Positions 36,686 to 45,395 of a stretch of 64,000 nt of DNA are shown piece by piece. The translations under genes and the position numbers were made by a program. The notes under the pieces were generated by a model. The model made no database searches, was not told the DNA's origin, and worked only from the letters and a program-made list of their open reading frames with translations. How positions within the stretch are numbered: position 1 is the stretch's first letter; the number at the start of each line of letters is the position of its first letter. Source of the stretch: a gamma proteobacterium HdN1 (lineage in GTDB: Bacteria; Pseudomonadota; Gammaproteobacteria; Pseudomonadales; Ketobacteraceae); contig FP929140.1 in assembly GCA_000198515.1 (NCBI GenBank), positions 124,001 through 188,000 on the forward strand, written 5' to 3'.

Positions 36686-37843
36686 ATGGCACCGCATCAG
36701 GTTCGCTTTATTCCGGAGCTGGAGTCTGCGCGTGGCTGGGCGATTTTGCTGGTCGTGCTTTTTCACTACCTCGGCATTCTGAATCTTCAGCAGATGCCAG
36801 CGGAAGGGGTTTGGCAGCGCCTGATCTCGGCAGGGAATACGGGCGTTACCCTGTTTTTTGTTCTAAGTGGCTTTTTGCTTTCGCGCCCTGTGGTAGCCGC
36901 GTTTCAGACAGACAATTCAGGAGCGTTTCGCTCTTTTGTGATTGCGCGAGTGTTGCGAATCTTTCCTCTTTACTATCTCGTTGTGTTGGCAGCATTTCTT
37001 TTTACGAGCAAGTTGGTTGCACTGAAGGGGTTGCTGTTTATCCCGATTGGATTTGCAGCGTTTCCGTATAGTGTGCCGTGGTGGTCGCTTTCGGTTGAAA
37101 TGCAGTTCTATGTATTTTTAGCGGTCATACTGTTGGGCATTCGTTATGGTGCAGGCCGTTGGTGGATTGCTGGATTGGTTGGGGTCTTTATCGTTTGGCA
37201 TATCCTTCTGCTCTCGGGACAAGTGTTTTCCCGCACTTACGCGTGGCACAATTCCTTCCCGGGCCGCTTTCCCGCATTTTTATTCGGAGCGCTGATCGCC
37301 TATGTGTATGATCGCGACCTTGATACCCCTTGGGGGAGGAGACGCGTCGCTTTTTATCGAATTTTAAGCGGAACAGCCTTGGCAGCATTGCTTGGATTGC
37401 TTTATTGGTACGGCGGGCATCGCCAAGAGATGGTGCTGCGTATTTTTCCTGCATTCCACGATCTTGAGGCCTTGCTTTGGGCGCTGGTGTTGCTCTGCCT
37501 CCTGCGTGTTCGCAGTAGGCTCAAAAGATTATTTGTTAATCGGGTGATGAATTATTTTGGCGAGATTTCTTATTCTGTTTATCTGCTGCATGTGCCTGCA
37601 ATTTTTTACATCACCTATCCCTTTGTGCTTGCAGTAAATTCTTCCACCGCCAATGCCGCAGTAGAAAGGGCGCTTGCGGAGCTTGTTTTTGCACTGGCGC
37701 TCAGTGTTGCGGCCACGCTAGGGCTCTCTACCTTATCGTGGCACTGGATTGAGAAGCCTTTTCTTTCTCTCAAGCGCATGTTTCGGACCGAAAAAGGCAA
37801 AAAGGCCGCCATTAAAAATGCAAAAAACGTCGAGCTTACCTAG
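36686..37843 (+). CDS. Acyltransferase-3 family membrane O-acyltransferase
   Basis: 385 residues with about ten predicted membrane helices. Motif pattern of the family: ESARGWAILLVVLFHY with the conserved arginine and histidine near the N-terminus, then FFVLSGFLLSRP. Members (OafA, YrhL) add acetyl or similar groups to surface polysaccharides. Follows the methyltransferase by 38 nt, and so probably belongs to the same decoration operon. Confidence 0.9.
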   Translation: MAPHQVRFIPELESARGWAILLVVLFHYLGILNLQQMPAEGVWQRLISAGNTGVTLFFVLSGFLLSRPVVAAFQTDNSGAFRSFVIARVLRIFPLYYLVVLAAFLFTSKLVALKGLLFIPIGFAAFPYSVPWWSLSVEMQFYVFLAVILLGIRYGAGRWWIAGLVGVFIVWHILLLSGQVFSRTYAWHNSFPGRFPAFLFGALIAYVYDRDLDTPWGRRRVAFYRILSGTALAALLGLLYWYGGHRQEMVLRIFPAFHDLEALLWALVLLCLLRVRSRLKRLFVNRVMNYFGEISYSVYLLHVPAIFYITYPFVLAVNSSTANAAVERALAELVFALALSVAATLGLSTLSWHWIEKPFLSLKRMFRTEKGKKAAIKNAKNVELT

Positions 37844-37853
37844 ATTTGATCCC

Positions 37854-38600
37854 TCAGTATGGAACATCTTTCCAGTCGGTTGAAAATACCGGCTCTGCTT
37901 CCCCTTCAGGTCGGCCGTTGGTGTAGTAATAGAGCGCCAGCGATTTGCGGAACACTTCGGGTGGCCCGCAAAGTGGGCGTGGGTGCCCGTGGTAAGAGGA
38001 TGCTGTCGTAGTGAAGATCACGCAGCGATTGGCAATAGGCATCACACACTTGGGTGGCCCTTTCATTTCGGGATCCCAGAGCTCCAGCTGGCCGCCCCAA
38101 TCGGGATTCCATTCGTCATTTAGATAGAGCAGAAAATTGGTGCGGCGATCTAGGCCAAAGTCGCGGTGGTAGGTAAAATCGACATGCACCTTCAGATAAC
38201 CGTCATGGCCTGTCTGATGTATCCCGGCGCCCCGAAGGTTGGGGTCAGGAATAAGGTTGTCAATTGAAATCAGGCGCGACAAGAACCCAAGAAAGGGTGC
38301 CGAGTTCAGCTCCCAGATGATCTGCCGATAGGCTGGTGGCATTTGGATAATATCGCGTATATTACGCTTGTTTTTCTGAACAAACTCACCGCTTACCTTG
38401 TCTTTGTAGCTCGCTTCATTCCAGGCAGGCAGTGATTGGTCGGTAGGATATTCTTTCTGGAGCCTCTGTAAAGAATATTCCGGAAGAAATTGATCAATGA
38501 CGATATGAGGAAACGGCGTGTTGGCCTGGTAGGTTGCGCGAAGCTCATCGCCAAGCCAAGACAGCTTCTCGTAATCCAGCAAAAAATTAGATTCGCTCAT
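37854..38600 (-). CDS. 2-oxoglutarate/Fe(II)-dependent oxygenase (prolyl-4-hydroxylase-like)
   Basis: 248 residues. Iron ligands HVD near residue 146-148 and the distal histidine in SYHGHPRPL near 205, followed by the arginine in FRKSLALYYY for 2-oxoglutarate. WNPDWGGQLELW lies between. Hydroxylates an unknown substrate, perhaps a sugar or protein side chain. Convergent with the acyltransferase gene, only 10 nt apart, and divergent from the second glycosyltransferase paralogue. Confidence 0.87.
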   Translation of the reverse strand: MSESNFLLDYEKLSWLGDELRATYQANTPFPHIVIDQFLPEYSLQRLQKEYPTDQSLPAWNEASYKDKVSGEFVQKNKRNIRDIIQMPPAYRQIIWELNSAPFLGFLSRLISIDNLIPDPNLRGAGIHQTGHDGYLKVHVDFTYHRDFGLDRRTNFLLYLNDEWNPDWGGQLELWDPEMKGPPKCVMPIANRCVIFTTTASSYHGHPRPLCGPPEVFRKSLALYYYTNGRPEGEAEPVFSTDWKDVPY

Positions 38601-38720
38601 GTTAGACCTGCTCGTATAGTAAAATTGTTTTTGTTGTGGCGGATTTTATAATCGTCTTGGGCTTTATAATCATAAAGATGATTAGGGCTAAGGTAACGCG
38701 ATCAATGCAGGTTAGAGTTG

Positions 38721-39716
38721 ATGAGTAACGATACAAACCCTCTCCTTTCCATAATCGTCATCGTATACGACATGCCGCGCCAAGCGATGAACACCCTGAT
38801 GAGCCTGAGCGCAGGTTATCAATTGGGGGTTGATGCAACTCAATATGAGGTGATCGTCGTAGAAAATAGCTCAGCCAACCTTATTCCGCCTACCGAAATC
38901 CGATCACTACCCTCTAATTTCCAGTATTATTGTCGCGATAATCTTGGTGTGTCGCCAGCGTCCGCCATTAATTTTGCAGCATTGAACGCTCGCGGTAAAT
39001 ACTTGGGCCTGATGATCGACGGTGCTCGAATGGTTTCGCCTGGCGTTATTCGCAACGTGCTGATGGCTTTTCGCGCGAATGAAAATGCCTTGGTTGTGGT
39101 GCCTGGCTATCATCTCGGCCACCAAGAGCAGCAGTATCATTTAACCCACGCATATACTGAGGCGAGCGAAATTGCCCTACTGGAGTCAATTGCTTGGCCA
39201 AAGCATCCTTACCGACTGTTCGAGATTGCAGTCTGGAGCGGAGCGAACAGCCACGGTTTTTTTCATCCATTTATGGAATCGAACTGTTTGTTTATGCCCT
39301 TTGGTGTGTTCGACGCGCTAGGGCGCGCCGACGAGCGTTTTCAGTGTCCGGGCGGGGGGATGCTGAATCTGGATATTTATCGGCGTGCAGCTCTGCATCT
39401 TGACACGGAGTTGTTTATGTTGGCTGGAGAAGGCTCTTTTCATCAGCTGCATGGCGGAGTTACAACCTCGGAGGTTGTGGATCGAAAGGCAATTCTACGT
39501 CGCCAGCTCGATGAGTATGCCACGATCCGCGATACACCGTTTCGCTCGCCCACCATTGAGCCTATTCTGTTGGGTAAGTTTTCGGCCCCTGCCTTGCAGT
39601 TCTTAAAACGCTCCGCAGAACGTGGTGAAGAGCGTTTCAAACGCTTTGCTGCGAGTGGTGAGCATCCTTTTGCCGACGAACTGCTAAAATTCGCGGATCA
39701 GCCGACTTCGGGTTGA
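38721..39716 (+). CDS. Family-2 glycosyltransferase with altered DxD region (paralogue 2)
   Basis: 331 residues from the ATG at 38721; a TTG immediately before it is in frame but less likely. SIIVIVYDMPRQA, YEVIVVENSS, MIDGARMVSPG in place of a normal DxD, GGGMLNLDIYRR and HQLHGGVTT all match the paralogue at 34875-35795. It ends 10 nt before the convergent rpiA stop and closes the glycan region. Confidence 0.85.
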   Translation: MSNDTNPLLSIIVIVYDMPRQAMNTLMSLSAGYQLGVDATQYEVIVVENSSANLIPPTEIRSLPSNFQYYCRDNLGVSPASAINFAALNARGKYLGLMIDGARMVSPGVIRNVLMAFRANENALVVVPGYHLGHQEQQYHLTHAYTEASEIALLESIAWPKHPYRLFEIAVWSGANSHGFFHPFMESNCLFMPFGVFDALGRADERFQCPGGGMLNLDIYRRAALHLDTELFMLAGEGSFHQLHGGVTTSEVVDRKAILRRQLDEYATIRDTPFRSPTIEPILLGKFSAPALQFLKRSAERGEERFKRFAASGEHPFADELLKFADQPTSG

Positions 39717-39726
39717 GCGTCCGCAT

Positions 39727-40386
39727 TCAAGGCCGTATCACCTCAATCCCTTCTTGGTGCCCCATCAAAACAATATCCGCGCCCCGTTTTGCAAACAGCC
39801 CCACCGTTACTACGCCGACGATATTATTGATGATGTTTTCCAGCTTGACCGGCTCCGCGATTTCCAGATTGTGGATGTCCAGAATAATGTTGCCGTTGTC
39901 AGTGACGAAACCTTCGCGATAAACAGGATCGCCGCCCAATTTAACCATCTCGCGAGCCACATAGCTGCGCGCCATCGGAATGACCTCAATGGGCAGGGGA
40001 AACTGGCCGAGTACCGCCACTTTCTTGCTGGCATCCGCGATGCAGACGAATTTTTTGGCTACCGCAGCAATGATTTTTTCACGGGTCATTGCTCCGCCGC
40101 CGCCTTTGACGAGGCATAAGTTGCGGTCGAATTCGTCTGCGCCGTCGATATACACAGGGATGTCGTGGCCTTCGTTGAGATCAAACACAGGAACCCCTTT
40201 TGCGACCAAGCGCCGGCGGGTTTCTTCCGAAGATGCAACCGCGCCGCGGATGCGCGTCTTGATTTCAGCAAGGCAGTCAATAAATTGATTGGCAGTAGAG
40301 CCGGTGCCGACACCGATGACGGCATCATCCACAACGTATTCAATCGCAGCCTTAGCAACCGCTTTTTTCATCTCGTCTTGAGTCAT
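39727..40386 (-). CDS. rpiA: Ribose-5-phosphate isomerase A
   Basis: 219 residues, normal length. Interconverts ribose-5-phosphate and ribulose-5-phosphate. [13 protein letters not shown] near 26-38, DGADEFD near 82 and [13 protein letters not shown] near 94-106 are the family signatures. Divergent from ilvA, as in Pseudomonas. Confidence 0.97.
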   Translation of the reverse strand: MTQDEMKKAVAKAAIEYVVDDAVIGVGTGSTANQFIDCLAEIKTRIRGAVASSEETRRRLVAKGVPVFDLNEGHDIPVYIDGADEFDRNLCLVKGGGGAMTREKIIAAVAKKFVCIADASKKVAVLGQFPLPIEVIPMARSYVAREMVKLGGDPVYREGFVTDNGNIILDIHNLEIAEPVKLENIINNIVGVVTVGLFAKRGADIVLMGHQEGIEVIRP

Positions 40387-40689
40387 TACGCAATATCTCG
40401 TCTATCTTGAGCAAAAACAAGCAGAAGGTGGCCAGTATACGCCGCTCACGCAGACGCCCGTTGGAGAAATTTGCTGGTTGTGCATGCGTTCACTGAATTG
40501 TGGGGCGGATTTGCAGTGCGCTTTTTGCTTCGCCCGCGCTGTGATCGCTCGTCGGCATGTGAACCTCTCTTGGGCAGGTTGCTTTGTTGAATCACCTATA
40601 AAGTCCAAATTACCTACCCAAACGTGGCAGGCGGTCTTAGAATAACCCGAAACAAGCCCTCTGCTGAAGTCAGCCCGCCAGGAAGTTCC
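40387..40689. other. Divergent rpiA-ilvA intergenic region
   Basis: About 300 bp with no gene I can support. It must hold both promoters, but I see no hexamer pair clear enough to mark and no ilv-type leader peptide with a run of branched-chain codons. Confidence 0.45.
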
Positions 40690-42219
40690 ATGCCCGCCCA
40701 CTATATCAAACGCATCCTTTCGGCGCGTGTTTACGACGTTGCTGAAGAAACTCCGCTCGATCCCGCCCCCTTTTTATCGCAGCGCCTCAATAATCGCGTG
40801 CTCCTCAAGCGAGAAGACCTGCAGCCGGTGTTTTCGTTCAAGATTCGGGGTGCGTATAACAAGATCGTAAACTTGAGCGCAGAAGAGCGCGAGCATGGCG
40901 TAGTGGCGGCCTCGGCGGGAAACCATGCTCAAGGCGTCGCGCTGGCAGCGACCAAGCTTGGGATAAAATCTACCATCGTGATGCCAAAAACCACCCCCGA
41001 CATCAAGGTTGCAGCCGTCAAAGCGTTGGGTGGAAAAGTCGTTTTACACGGCGACACCTTCGACCAAGCCTACGCGCATGTGCAAGAGCTGATTGATAAG
41101 CACGGATATACCTTGGTTCACCCGTATGACGACCCTGACGTAATTGCTGGCCAAGGCACCATTGGAATGGAAATCGTGCGCCAGCATAGTGGCCCGCTGC
41201 ACGCGGTTTTTGTGCCTGTTGGCGGTGGCGGCCTGCTCGCCGGCGTTGGCGCCTACCTCAAATACCTGCGGCCTGAAACACGTCTGATTGGTGTTGAACC
41301 GGAAGATGCAGCAAGCCTCAAGGCCGCGCTAGAAGCCAACGCACGCGTGATTTTGCCCCAAGTAGGGTTGTTTGCAGACGGGGTTGCCGTAGCTCAGATC
41401 GGCGCGGAGACGTTCCGAGTGATTCGCCGTTTTGTAGATGAAGTCATCACCGTCACCAGCGATGAGATCTGCGCGGCCGTAAAGGATGTCTATGACGACA
41501 CCCGCTCGATTACAGAGCCTGCAGGCGCGCTTGCCCTCGCGGGGTTAAAAAAATACGTGCAGCGCGAAGGCATCACCGAGCAAACGCTGGTGGCCATCAA
41601 CAGTGGAGCCAACGTCAATTTTGACCGCCTGCGCCATATTGCAGAACGCACCGAATTGGGCGAACGTCGGGAAGCGCTGTTTGCCGTGACCATCCCGGAG
41701 CGCCCCGGCAGCTTTCGCAAATTCTGCCAAGCGGTGGGTCGGCGCAACATTACCGAGTTCAACTACCGCTTTGCGCAGCCCGAAAAAGCCCACGTGTTCG
41801 TAGGGCTACAGGCGCGTGATGCCTCGGAGATCCAGTCGTTGATGGAACACTTGGCCGACGAAGGCTATGTGCTGACGGATTTTAGCGACAACGAAATGGC
41901 CAAGCTGCATATCCGCCACCTAGTAGGTGGTCGAGGTTCCGACCTGAACGGGCAGAACAGCGTGCCGGATGAAGTGCTGTTTCGTTTTGAGTTTCCCGAG
42001 CGTCCCGGTGCCTTGCTGGAATTTCTCTCACGGATTGGTTCACGGTGGAACATCTCTTTGTTCCACTATCGCAACCACGGCGCGGCCTATGGTCGCGTGT
42101 TGGTCGGAATGCAGGTGCCTGAAACAGAGCGCTTGATGGTTAAAGCGTTCTTTGAAGAAACGGGTTATCAATTTTGGGATGAATCCGACAATATTGCTTA
42201 CCAATTGTTCTTAAAATAG
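40690..42219 (+). CDS. ilvA: Threonine ammonia-lyase, biosynthetic
   Basis: 509 residues from the ATG at 40690, with AGGAAG just upstream; the frame extends further up without need. Converts threonine to 2-oxobutanoate, the first step to isoleucine. PLP lysine K51 in FSFKIRGAYNK, phosphate-binding GGGGLLAG near 178. Two ACT-like regulatory domains in the C-terminal third (about 335-505), each starting ERPGS or ERPGA, give isoleucine feedback control as in E. coli IlvA. Confidence 0.96.
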   Translation: MPAHYIKRILSARVYDVAEETPLDPAPFLSQRLNNRVLLKREDLQPVFSFKIRGAYNKIVNLSAEEREHGVVAASAGNHAQGVALAATKLGIKSTIVMPKTTPDIKVAAVKALGGKVVLHGDTFDQAYAHVQELIDKHGYTLVHPYDDPDVIAGQGTIGMEIVRQHSGPLHAVFVPVGGGGLLAGVGAYLKYLRPETRLIGVEPEDAASLKAALEANARVILPQVGLFADGVAVAQIGAETFRVIRRFVDEVITVTSDEICAAVKDVYDDTRSITEPAGALALAGLKKYVQREGITEQTLVAINSGANVNFDRLRHIAERTELGERREALFAVTIPERPGSFRKFCQAVGRRNITEFNYRFAQPEKAHVFVGLQARDASEIQSLMEHLADEGYVLTDFSDNEMAKLHIRHLVGGRGSDLNGQNSVPDEVLFRFEFPERPGALLEFLSRIGSRWNISLFHYRNHGAAYGRVLVGMQVPETERLMVKAFFEETGYQFWDESDNIAYQLFLK

Positions 42220-42868
42220 GGCAAACGTGTAGAAGTTACGGCGATGGGAAAAATATTTTCAGAACCTACATAAAAACACTTTTGCACGTCATTGATTTGT
42301 CAGGCGTTTTTAGTCTCAAAAAATAATATCGCAAAAGGGTTGGTGTTTGCTCGCAAACGTGCTTGCCCTTGCCAAAACCACGACTACAATTTTAGTAAGC
42401 TTAACCGAGTTTGCTCATGAGCTTTGTTGGTGAGACCGGCTAAGTAGATGAAATCCAATAAGAAAATTTTTGCAAGAGGAAGGGTGACGACGAAGCTTTC
42501 CGTTTTGCAATTACCCGCTACCATTGCTATGTGGGCTGGACAAAAAAGCAGCATCTGCTAGGCAGAAGTTGAGGCGGAAGCGGTGTTTGGGGCGATTTTG
42601 GAGCAAAAGCAGTGGCTTGGCTTGACAATGCCGAGAAACAGACTAAAAAGCGCTCTTTGGAACAAAAGACTTGAAGCCCGCAAATGTTTTGCGCGTTTCT
42701 CAAGAAGCGAGTGCTTTAAGAGAGAGCCGAAGCTTCAAAAAGATTGAGTGCTTCAAAAAAGATTGAAAGCTTCAAAAAGATTGAAAACAAACACCGCCCG
42801 GGACGGCAACAGAACTCACAAGGAGCGTGGTTACGAGTTTATTGAATAGCGAAAGAGGCCCGGCGTTA
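42220..42868. other. Long AT-richer intergenic region
   Basis: About 650 bp without a recognisable gene. Contains a small GTTTGC/GCAAAC hairpin near 42346-42359 and the three-unit tandem repeat at 42731-42786. No RNA family was recognised. It could hold the promoter of the following small gene. Confidence 0.5.
42731..42786. repeat. 18-19-bp tandem repeat, three units
   Basis: Units at 42731-42748, 42749-42767 and 42768-42786 share GCTTCAAAAAGATTGA. About 80 bp upstream of the small membrane-peptide gene. Confidence 0.85.
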
Positions 42869-42994
42869 ATGAAGAGAAAACCCGACATACTCCTGATACT
42901 GGCGTTTATTGTCGGTTTGGGGATTATTGCCAGCGGATACACCGCTGATCAGCCGGATCCTGAAAAAGTGGCCTCGCAGTTTATTATTCGCTAA
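42869..42994 (+). CDS. 41-residue predicted membrane peptide
   Basis: ATG at 42869, TAA at 42992-42994. Basic N-terminus MKRKPD, one hydrophobic helix (about 7-23, ILLILAFIVGLGIIASG), then a short polar tail with DQPDPE. AGAGG lies 10 nt upstream, a rather long spacing. Topology and codon pattern look like a real small inner-membrane protein, and it ends 7 nt before the convergent 5-FCL stop. I do not recognise the family with certainty. Confidence 0.6.
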   Translation: MKRKPDILLILAFIVGLGIIASGYTADQPDPEKVASQFIIR

Positions 42995-43001
42995 TTTTTG
43001 T

Positions 43002-43682
43002 CTAGACAGGGCGAATGCGCTGATAAAACGCATCGCCAGTCAGGACGCCATCCAAAGGTATATCCCACGCCTCGATAGGCAAGTTTTCTACCTTCTGACA
43101 TTCATGTGCGACGCCAATCAGCAGCGGCCTTCGTGGTGTGTATCCCGTAAACGCTGGCGCTAAGGTGCGATCGTAATAACCGCCACCCATTCCCAAGCGG
43201 CTGCATTGGACATCAAAACCCACAAGTGGCGTGAGGATGACATCTAAAGTCCAGACTGGGCGCGGATTGCTGCGTGCGCTGTCTGGTTCAGGGATTCCAA
43301 AACGATTGCGTGCGAGAGGTGTCTCGGGGAGCCAAGGCAAGAATAGCAGCTCTCCAGTGCGGGTGGGGTGCAGAACGGGCAGTAGTGGTTGCTTATTCGT
43401 TTTCCAGCACCACTGCACGATCGCGCTCGGGTCAATTTCGCCGTCGTTAGCAAAATACACGCCGACGCGTGTGATCCTGCGATTTGCCGCAAAGCGCTTG
43501 AATTGGCGGCCAAGACCTAAAGCCGCAAGGTATTGTTCGCCGCGCGTGAGTGCAAGCCGACGGGCACGCAAAATTTTTCGCAGCGCTTTTTTGGTGTCGC
43601 TCGTGGGTGCTTGCGTATCGGGTGGAGCGTCTGCGTTGGGGGAGGGCAGCTTGTTGGCTGCTGGAAGGTCTTGAGATGACAT
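43002..43682 (-). CDS. fau: 5-formyltetrahydrofolate cyclo-ligase
   Basis: 226 residues. ATP-dependent conversion of 5-formyl- to 5,10-methenyl-tetrahydrofolate. After a Pro/Ala-rich N-terminal extension of about 28 residues, the family pattern follows: RKILRARRLAL, LPVLHP near 105, and the glycine-rich LGMGGGYYDR near 174-183. Directly downstream of 6S RNA, the conserved ssrS-ygfA arrangement, so it may be expressed by read-through from the 6S promoter as in E. coli. Confidence 0.94.
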   Translation of the reverse strand: MSSQDLPAANKLPSPNADAPPDTQAPTSDTKKALRKILRARRLALTRGEQYLAALGLGRQFKRFAANRRITRVGVYFANDGEIDPSAIVQWCWKTNKQPLLPVLHPTRTGELLFLPWLPETPLARNRFGIPEPDSARSNPRPVWTLDVILTPLVGFDVQCSRLGMGGGYYDRTLAPAFTGYTPRRPLLIGVAHECQKVENLPIEAWDIPLDGVLTGDAFYQRIRPV

Positions 43683-43696
43683 AAAGGCATCCAGAA

Positions 43697-43882
43697 ATAG
43701 ATGCTCCCCGCGATGCCGTTGCTGGCGTAAGCCCCTTGAACCCAGGGTTCAAGGGGGGAGGCTTCCTAGGCGCATCGGGCTTTCCGCAAAGCGGACATGC
43801 ACTCCCGCGCCTATAGGGAGCCCCCAATAGGTGAAACATCGGCTCAGGGACTTGGCCAGTGAGCGAACACCACAGGGAGCAT
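43697..43882 (-). ncRNA. ssrS: 6S RNA
   Basis: Regulatory RNA that binds sigma-70 RNA polymerase. On the minus strand it contains the conserved TGTTCGC and CCTGAGCCGAT near the 5' end and the CCTTGAACC/GGGTTCAAGGG hairpin near the 3' end. The termini pair as AGATGCTCCC (about 43884-43875) with GGGAGCATCT (about 43708-43699). Length about 186 nt, as usual. Position between zapA and 5-FCL is the canonical one. Ends are given to within a few bases. Confidence 0.93.
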
Positions 43883-43886
43883 CTTC

Positions 43887-43892
43887 ATTATA
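43887..43892 (-). promoter_or_regulatory. -10 element of the 6S RNA promoter
   Basis: Perfect TATAAT on the minus strand, 5 to 8 nt before the expected 6S RNA 5' end. A matching -35 hexamer at 16-18 bp spacing is not obvious. Confidence 0.75.
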
Positions 43893-43919
43893 CATAAATC
43901 ACGTCGGAGTGCAGCTTTT

Positions 43920-44237
43920 TCAAGTCTCGGTTTGACGTGCGTCAGCGATTGCTTCTTCCACTTTTGCGGTCAGTTTTTCAATATGGCGCTCAATGGCTTG
44001 GTTGTGCTTGGCAAGCTGCGCTTGAGCCTTAAAATATTCATACGCGATATTAATGCCGGCCATGACCAGCATTTTTTCCATGCCCATGACCTTGCCGCTC
44101 ATTCGAATTTCGCGCAGGCGCTCGTCCAGCATGCGTGCAGAAGCTTGCACGGCTTCCTCTTCGCCGGAATTGCAGGCCATGCCATATTCGCGCCCGAGAA
44201 TCGAGATTTGAACGGTTTTGGTTTCGTTGCTGCTCAT
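43920..44237 (-). CDS. zapA: Cell division protein ZapA
   Basis: 105 residues. Cross-links FtsZ filaments at the division site. Begins TVQISILGREYGMAC, the family pattern, with a C-terminal coiled coil. The ATG overlaps the stop of the ZapB-like gene by 4 nt. 6S RNA lies directly downstream. Confidence 0.94.
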   Translation of the reverse strand: MSSNETKTVQISILGREYGMACNSGEEEAVQASARMLDERLREIRMSGKVMGMEKMLVMAGINIAYEYFKAQAQLAKHNQAIERHIEKLTAKVEEAIADARQTET

Positions 44238-44488
44238 GTATCCTGCTCCATGGCCTTGAGTCGAGTGATCATGGCTTCTACCTTTACGCGCGCCAGATCA
44301 TTTTTCTTGAGTAATTGGGTGCGCTCTTCCAACAGCTGCGCTTCTCTCGCCTTGAGTGCGCGATTTTGGCGCTGATAATGTTCACAGGCATCAAGCAGGT
44401 CGGAGAGCCGAGTTTCCAGCTTTTGTAAGTGTTGCTCAATGCTTGCTGTTGTGGACTCGCTTAATAATTGGGGGGCGACGAGTGACAT
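44234..44488 (-). CDS. ZapB-like small coiled-coil protein (TIGR02449 type)
   Basis: 84 residues from the ATG at 44488; the longer open frame to 44617 lacks family similarity. Nearly all heptad coiled coil, with LETRLSDLLDACEHY and the terminal VEAMITRLKAME typical of this family found beside zapA in Pseudomonas-like genomes. Coupled to zapA by ATGA overlap. Probable division-related partner. Confidence 0.87.
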   Translation of the reverse strand: MSLVAPQLLSESTTASIEQHLQKLETRLSDLLDACEHYQRQNRALKAREAQLLEERTQLLKKNDLARVKVEAMITRLKAMEQDT

Positions 44489-44717
44489 GGCATTTTTCCG
44501 TGGCTGGAACGACGGGCAGGACATTCTACACGTGCGCGTTGTTCGTTGTTCTTCGATGATGGTTCTGTCGTTGATGTTTTTGTAGAATCCCTGCTTTTGG
44601 GCCGGTATACGGTACAATCCAACAAAGCTCAGTGTTTGAAAAGTTTTGCACCTAAAAAGCCCTGTAAGTGTAGCAGGGCATTACCATTTTGAAATTGTTA
44701 GCCGAGTAACGCTTACC

Positions 44718-45332
44718 ATGACTGTAGAACGTGACGAAATACTTGATTATTACGAGTTTGCGCAGGATCTGCAACGTATGGATGCGTTAGCATCGGCAGC
44801 CGAAGCGCATGGCATTCTTTGCGGCCAACTTTGTGCGGGAAGCCGTTTGACCGGAATCGGCTGGCTAAAGCAATTCCTGCCCATGATCGGTGTAAAGCGC
44901 GAACCTTGGGAGGCGCTCACCCAGCGGCTCTACCAGTTGCGCCATTTTTGTGAGGAAGACTTAAAGGGTGCGGAGCTCGATTTTTCGCCCCTTTTGCCAG
45001 ATGAAGAAGAGCCAATCACGGCGCGCCTCAACGCGCTTAGTGAGTGGTGTTCTGGCTTTTTGGCAGGATTTGGGTCGATTGGACTCTCGGCGGAAATCAT
45101 GCCGGATGAAATCAGCGCCGCCTTAAAGGACCTGCAAGCGATCAGCCAAGTGGACGTGGCTTCTGCCGAGGAGCAAGGCGAATCGGGTGAGAACGATTTT
45201 TATGAGGTCTTCGAGTACACGCGAGTCGTTGTTATCCATTTATACCAAGAGTGCGTGTTACGCACGGACGTTGCCCCCACGACTCCAATGGGGAATGCCC
45301 CAATAGGGAATGCGCCAGATACTCTGCACTGA
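44718..45332 (+). CDS. YgfB/YecA (UPF0149) family protein
   Basis: 204 residues from the ATG at 44718. Helical family with AHGILCGQLCAG near 34-45 and the WCSGFLAGFG block near 110-120. Function in most species is unknown; in Pseudomonas a YgfB member is linked to beta-lactamase regulation. Divergent from zapA and upstream of pepP, the conserved order. The C-terminus has a short peptide repeat, PMGNAPIGNAP. Confidence 0.9.
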   Translation: MTVERDEILDYYEFAQDLQRMDALASAAEAHGILCGQLCAGSRLTGIGWLKQFLPMIGVKREPWEALTQRLYQLRHFCEEDLKGAELDFSPLLPDEEEPITARLNALSEWCSGFLAGFGSIGLSAEIMPDEISAALKDLQAISQVDVASAEEQGESGENDFYEVFEYTRVVVIHLYQECVLRTDVAPTTPMGNAPIGNAPDTLH

Positions 45333-45395
45333 GCTATTCTTTTGGCGAAACGTTCAGTACGCTCGCCGCGCACAGAGCCAAGTAATGATTTTCAA

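Noticed and set aside
42731-42786. CRISPR array
   Set aside because: The three units are directly adjacent with no spacers.
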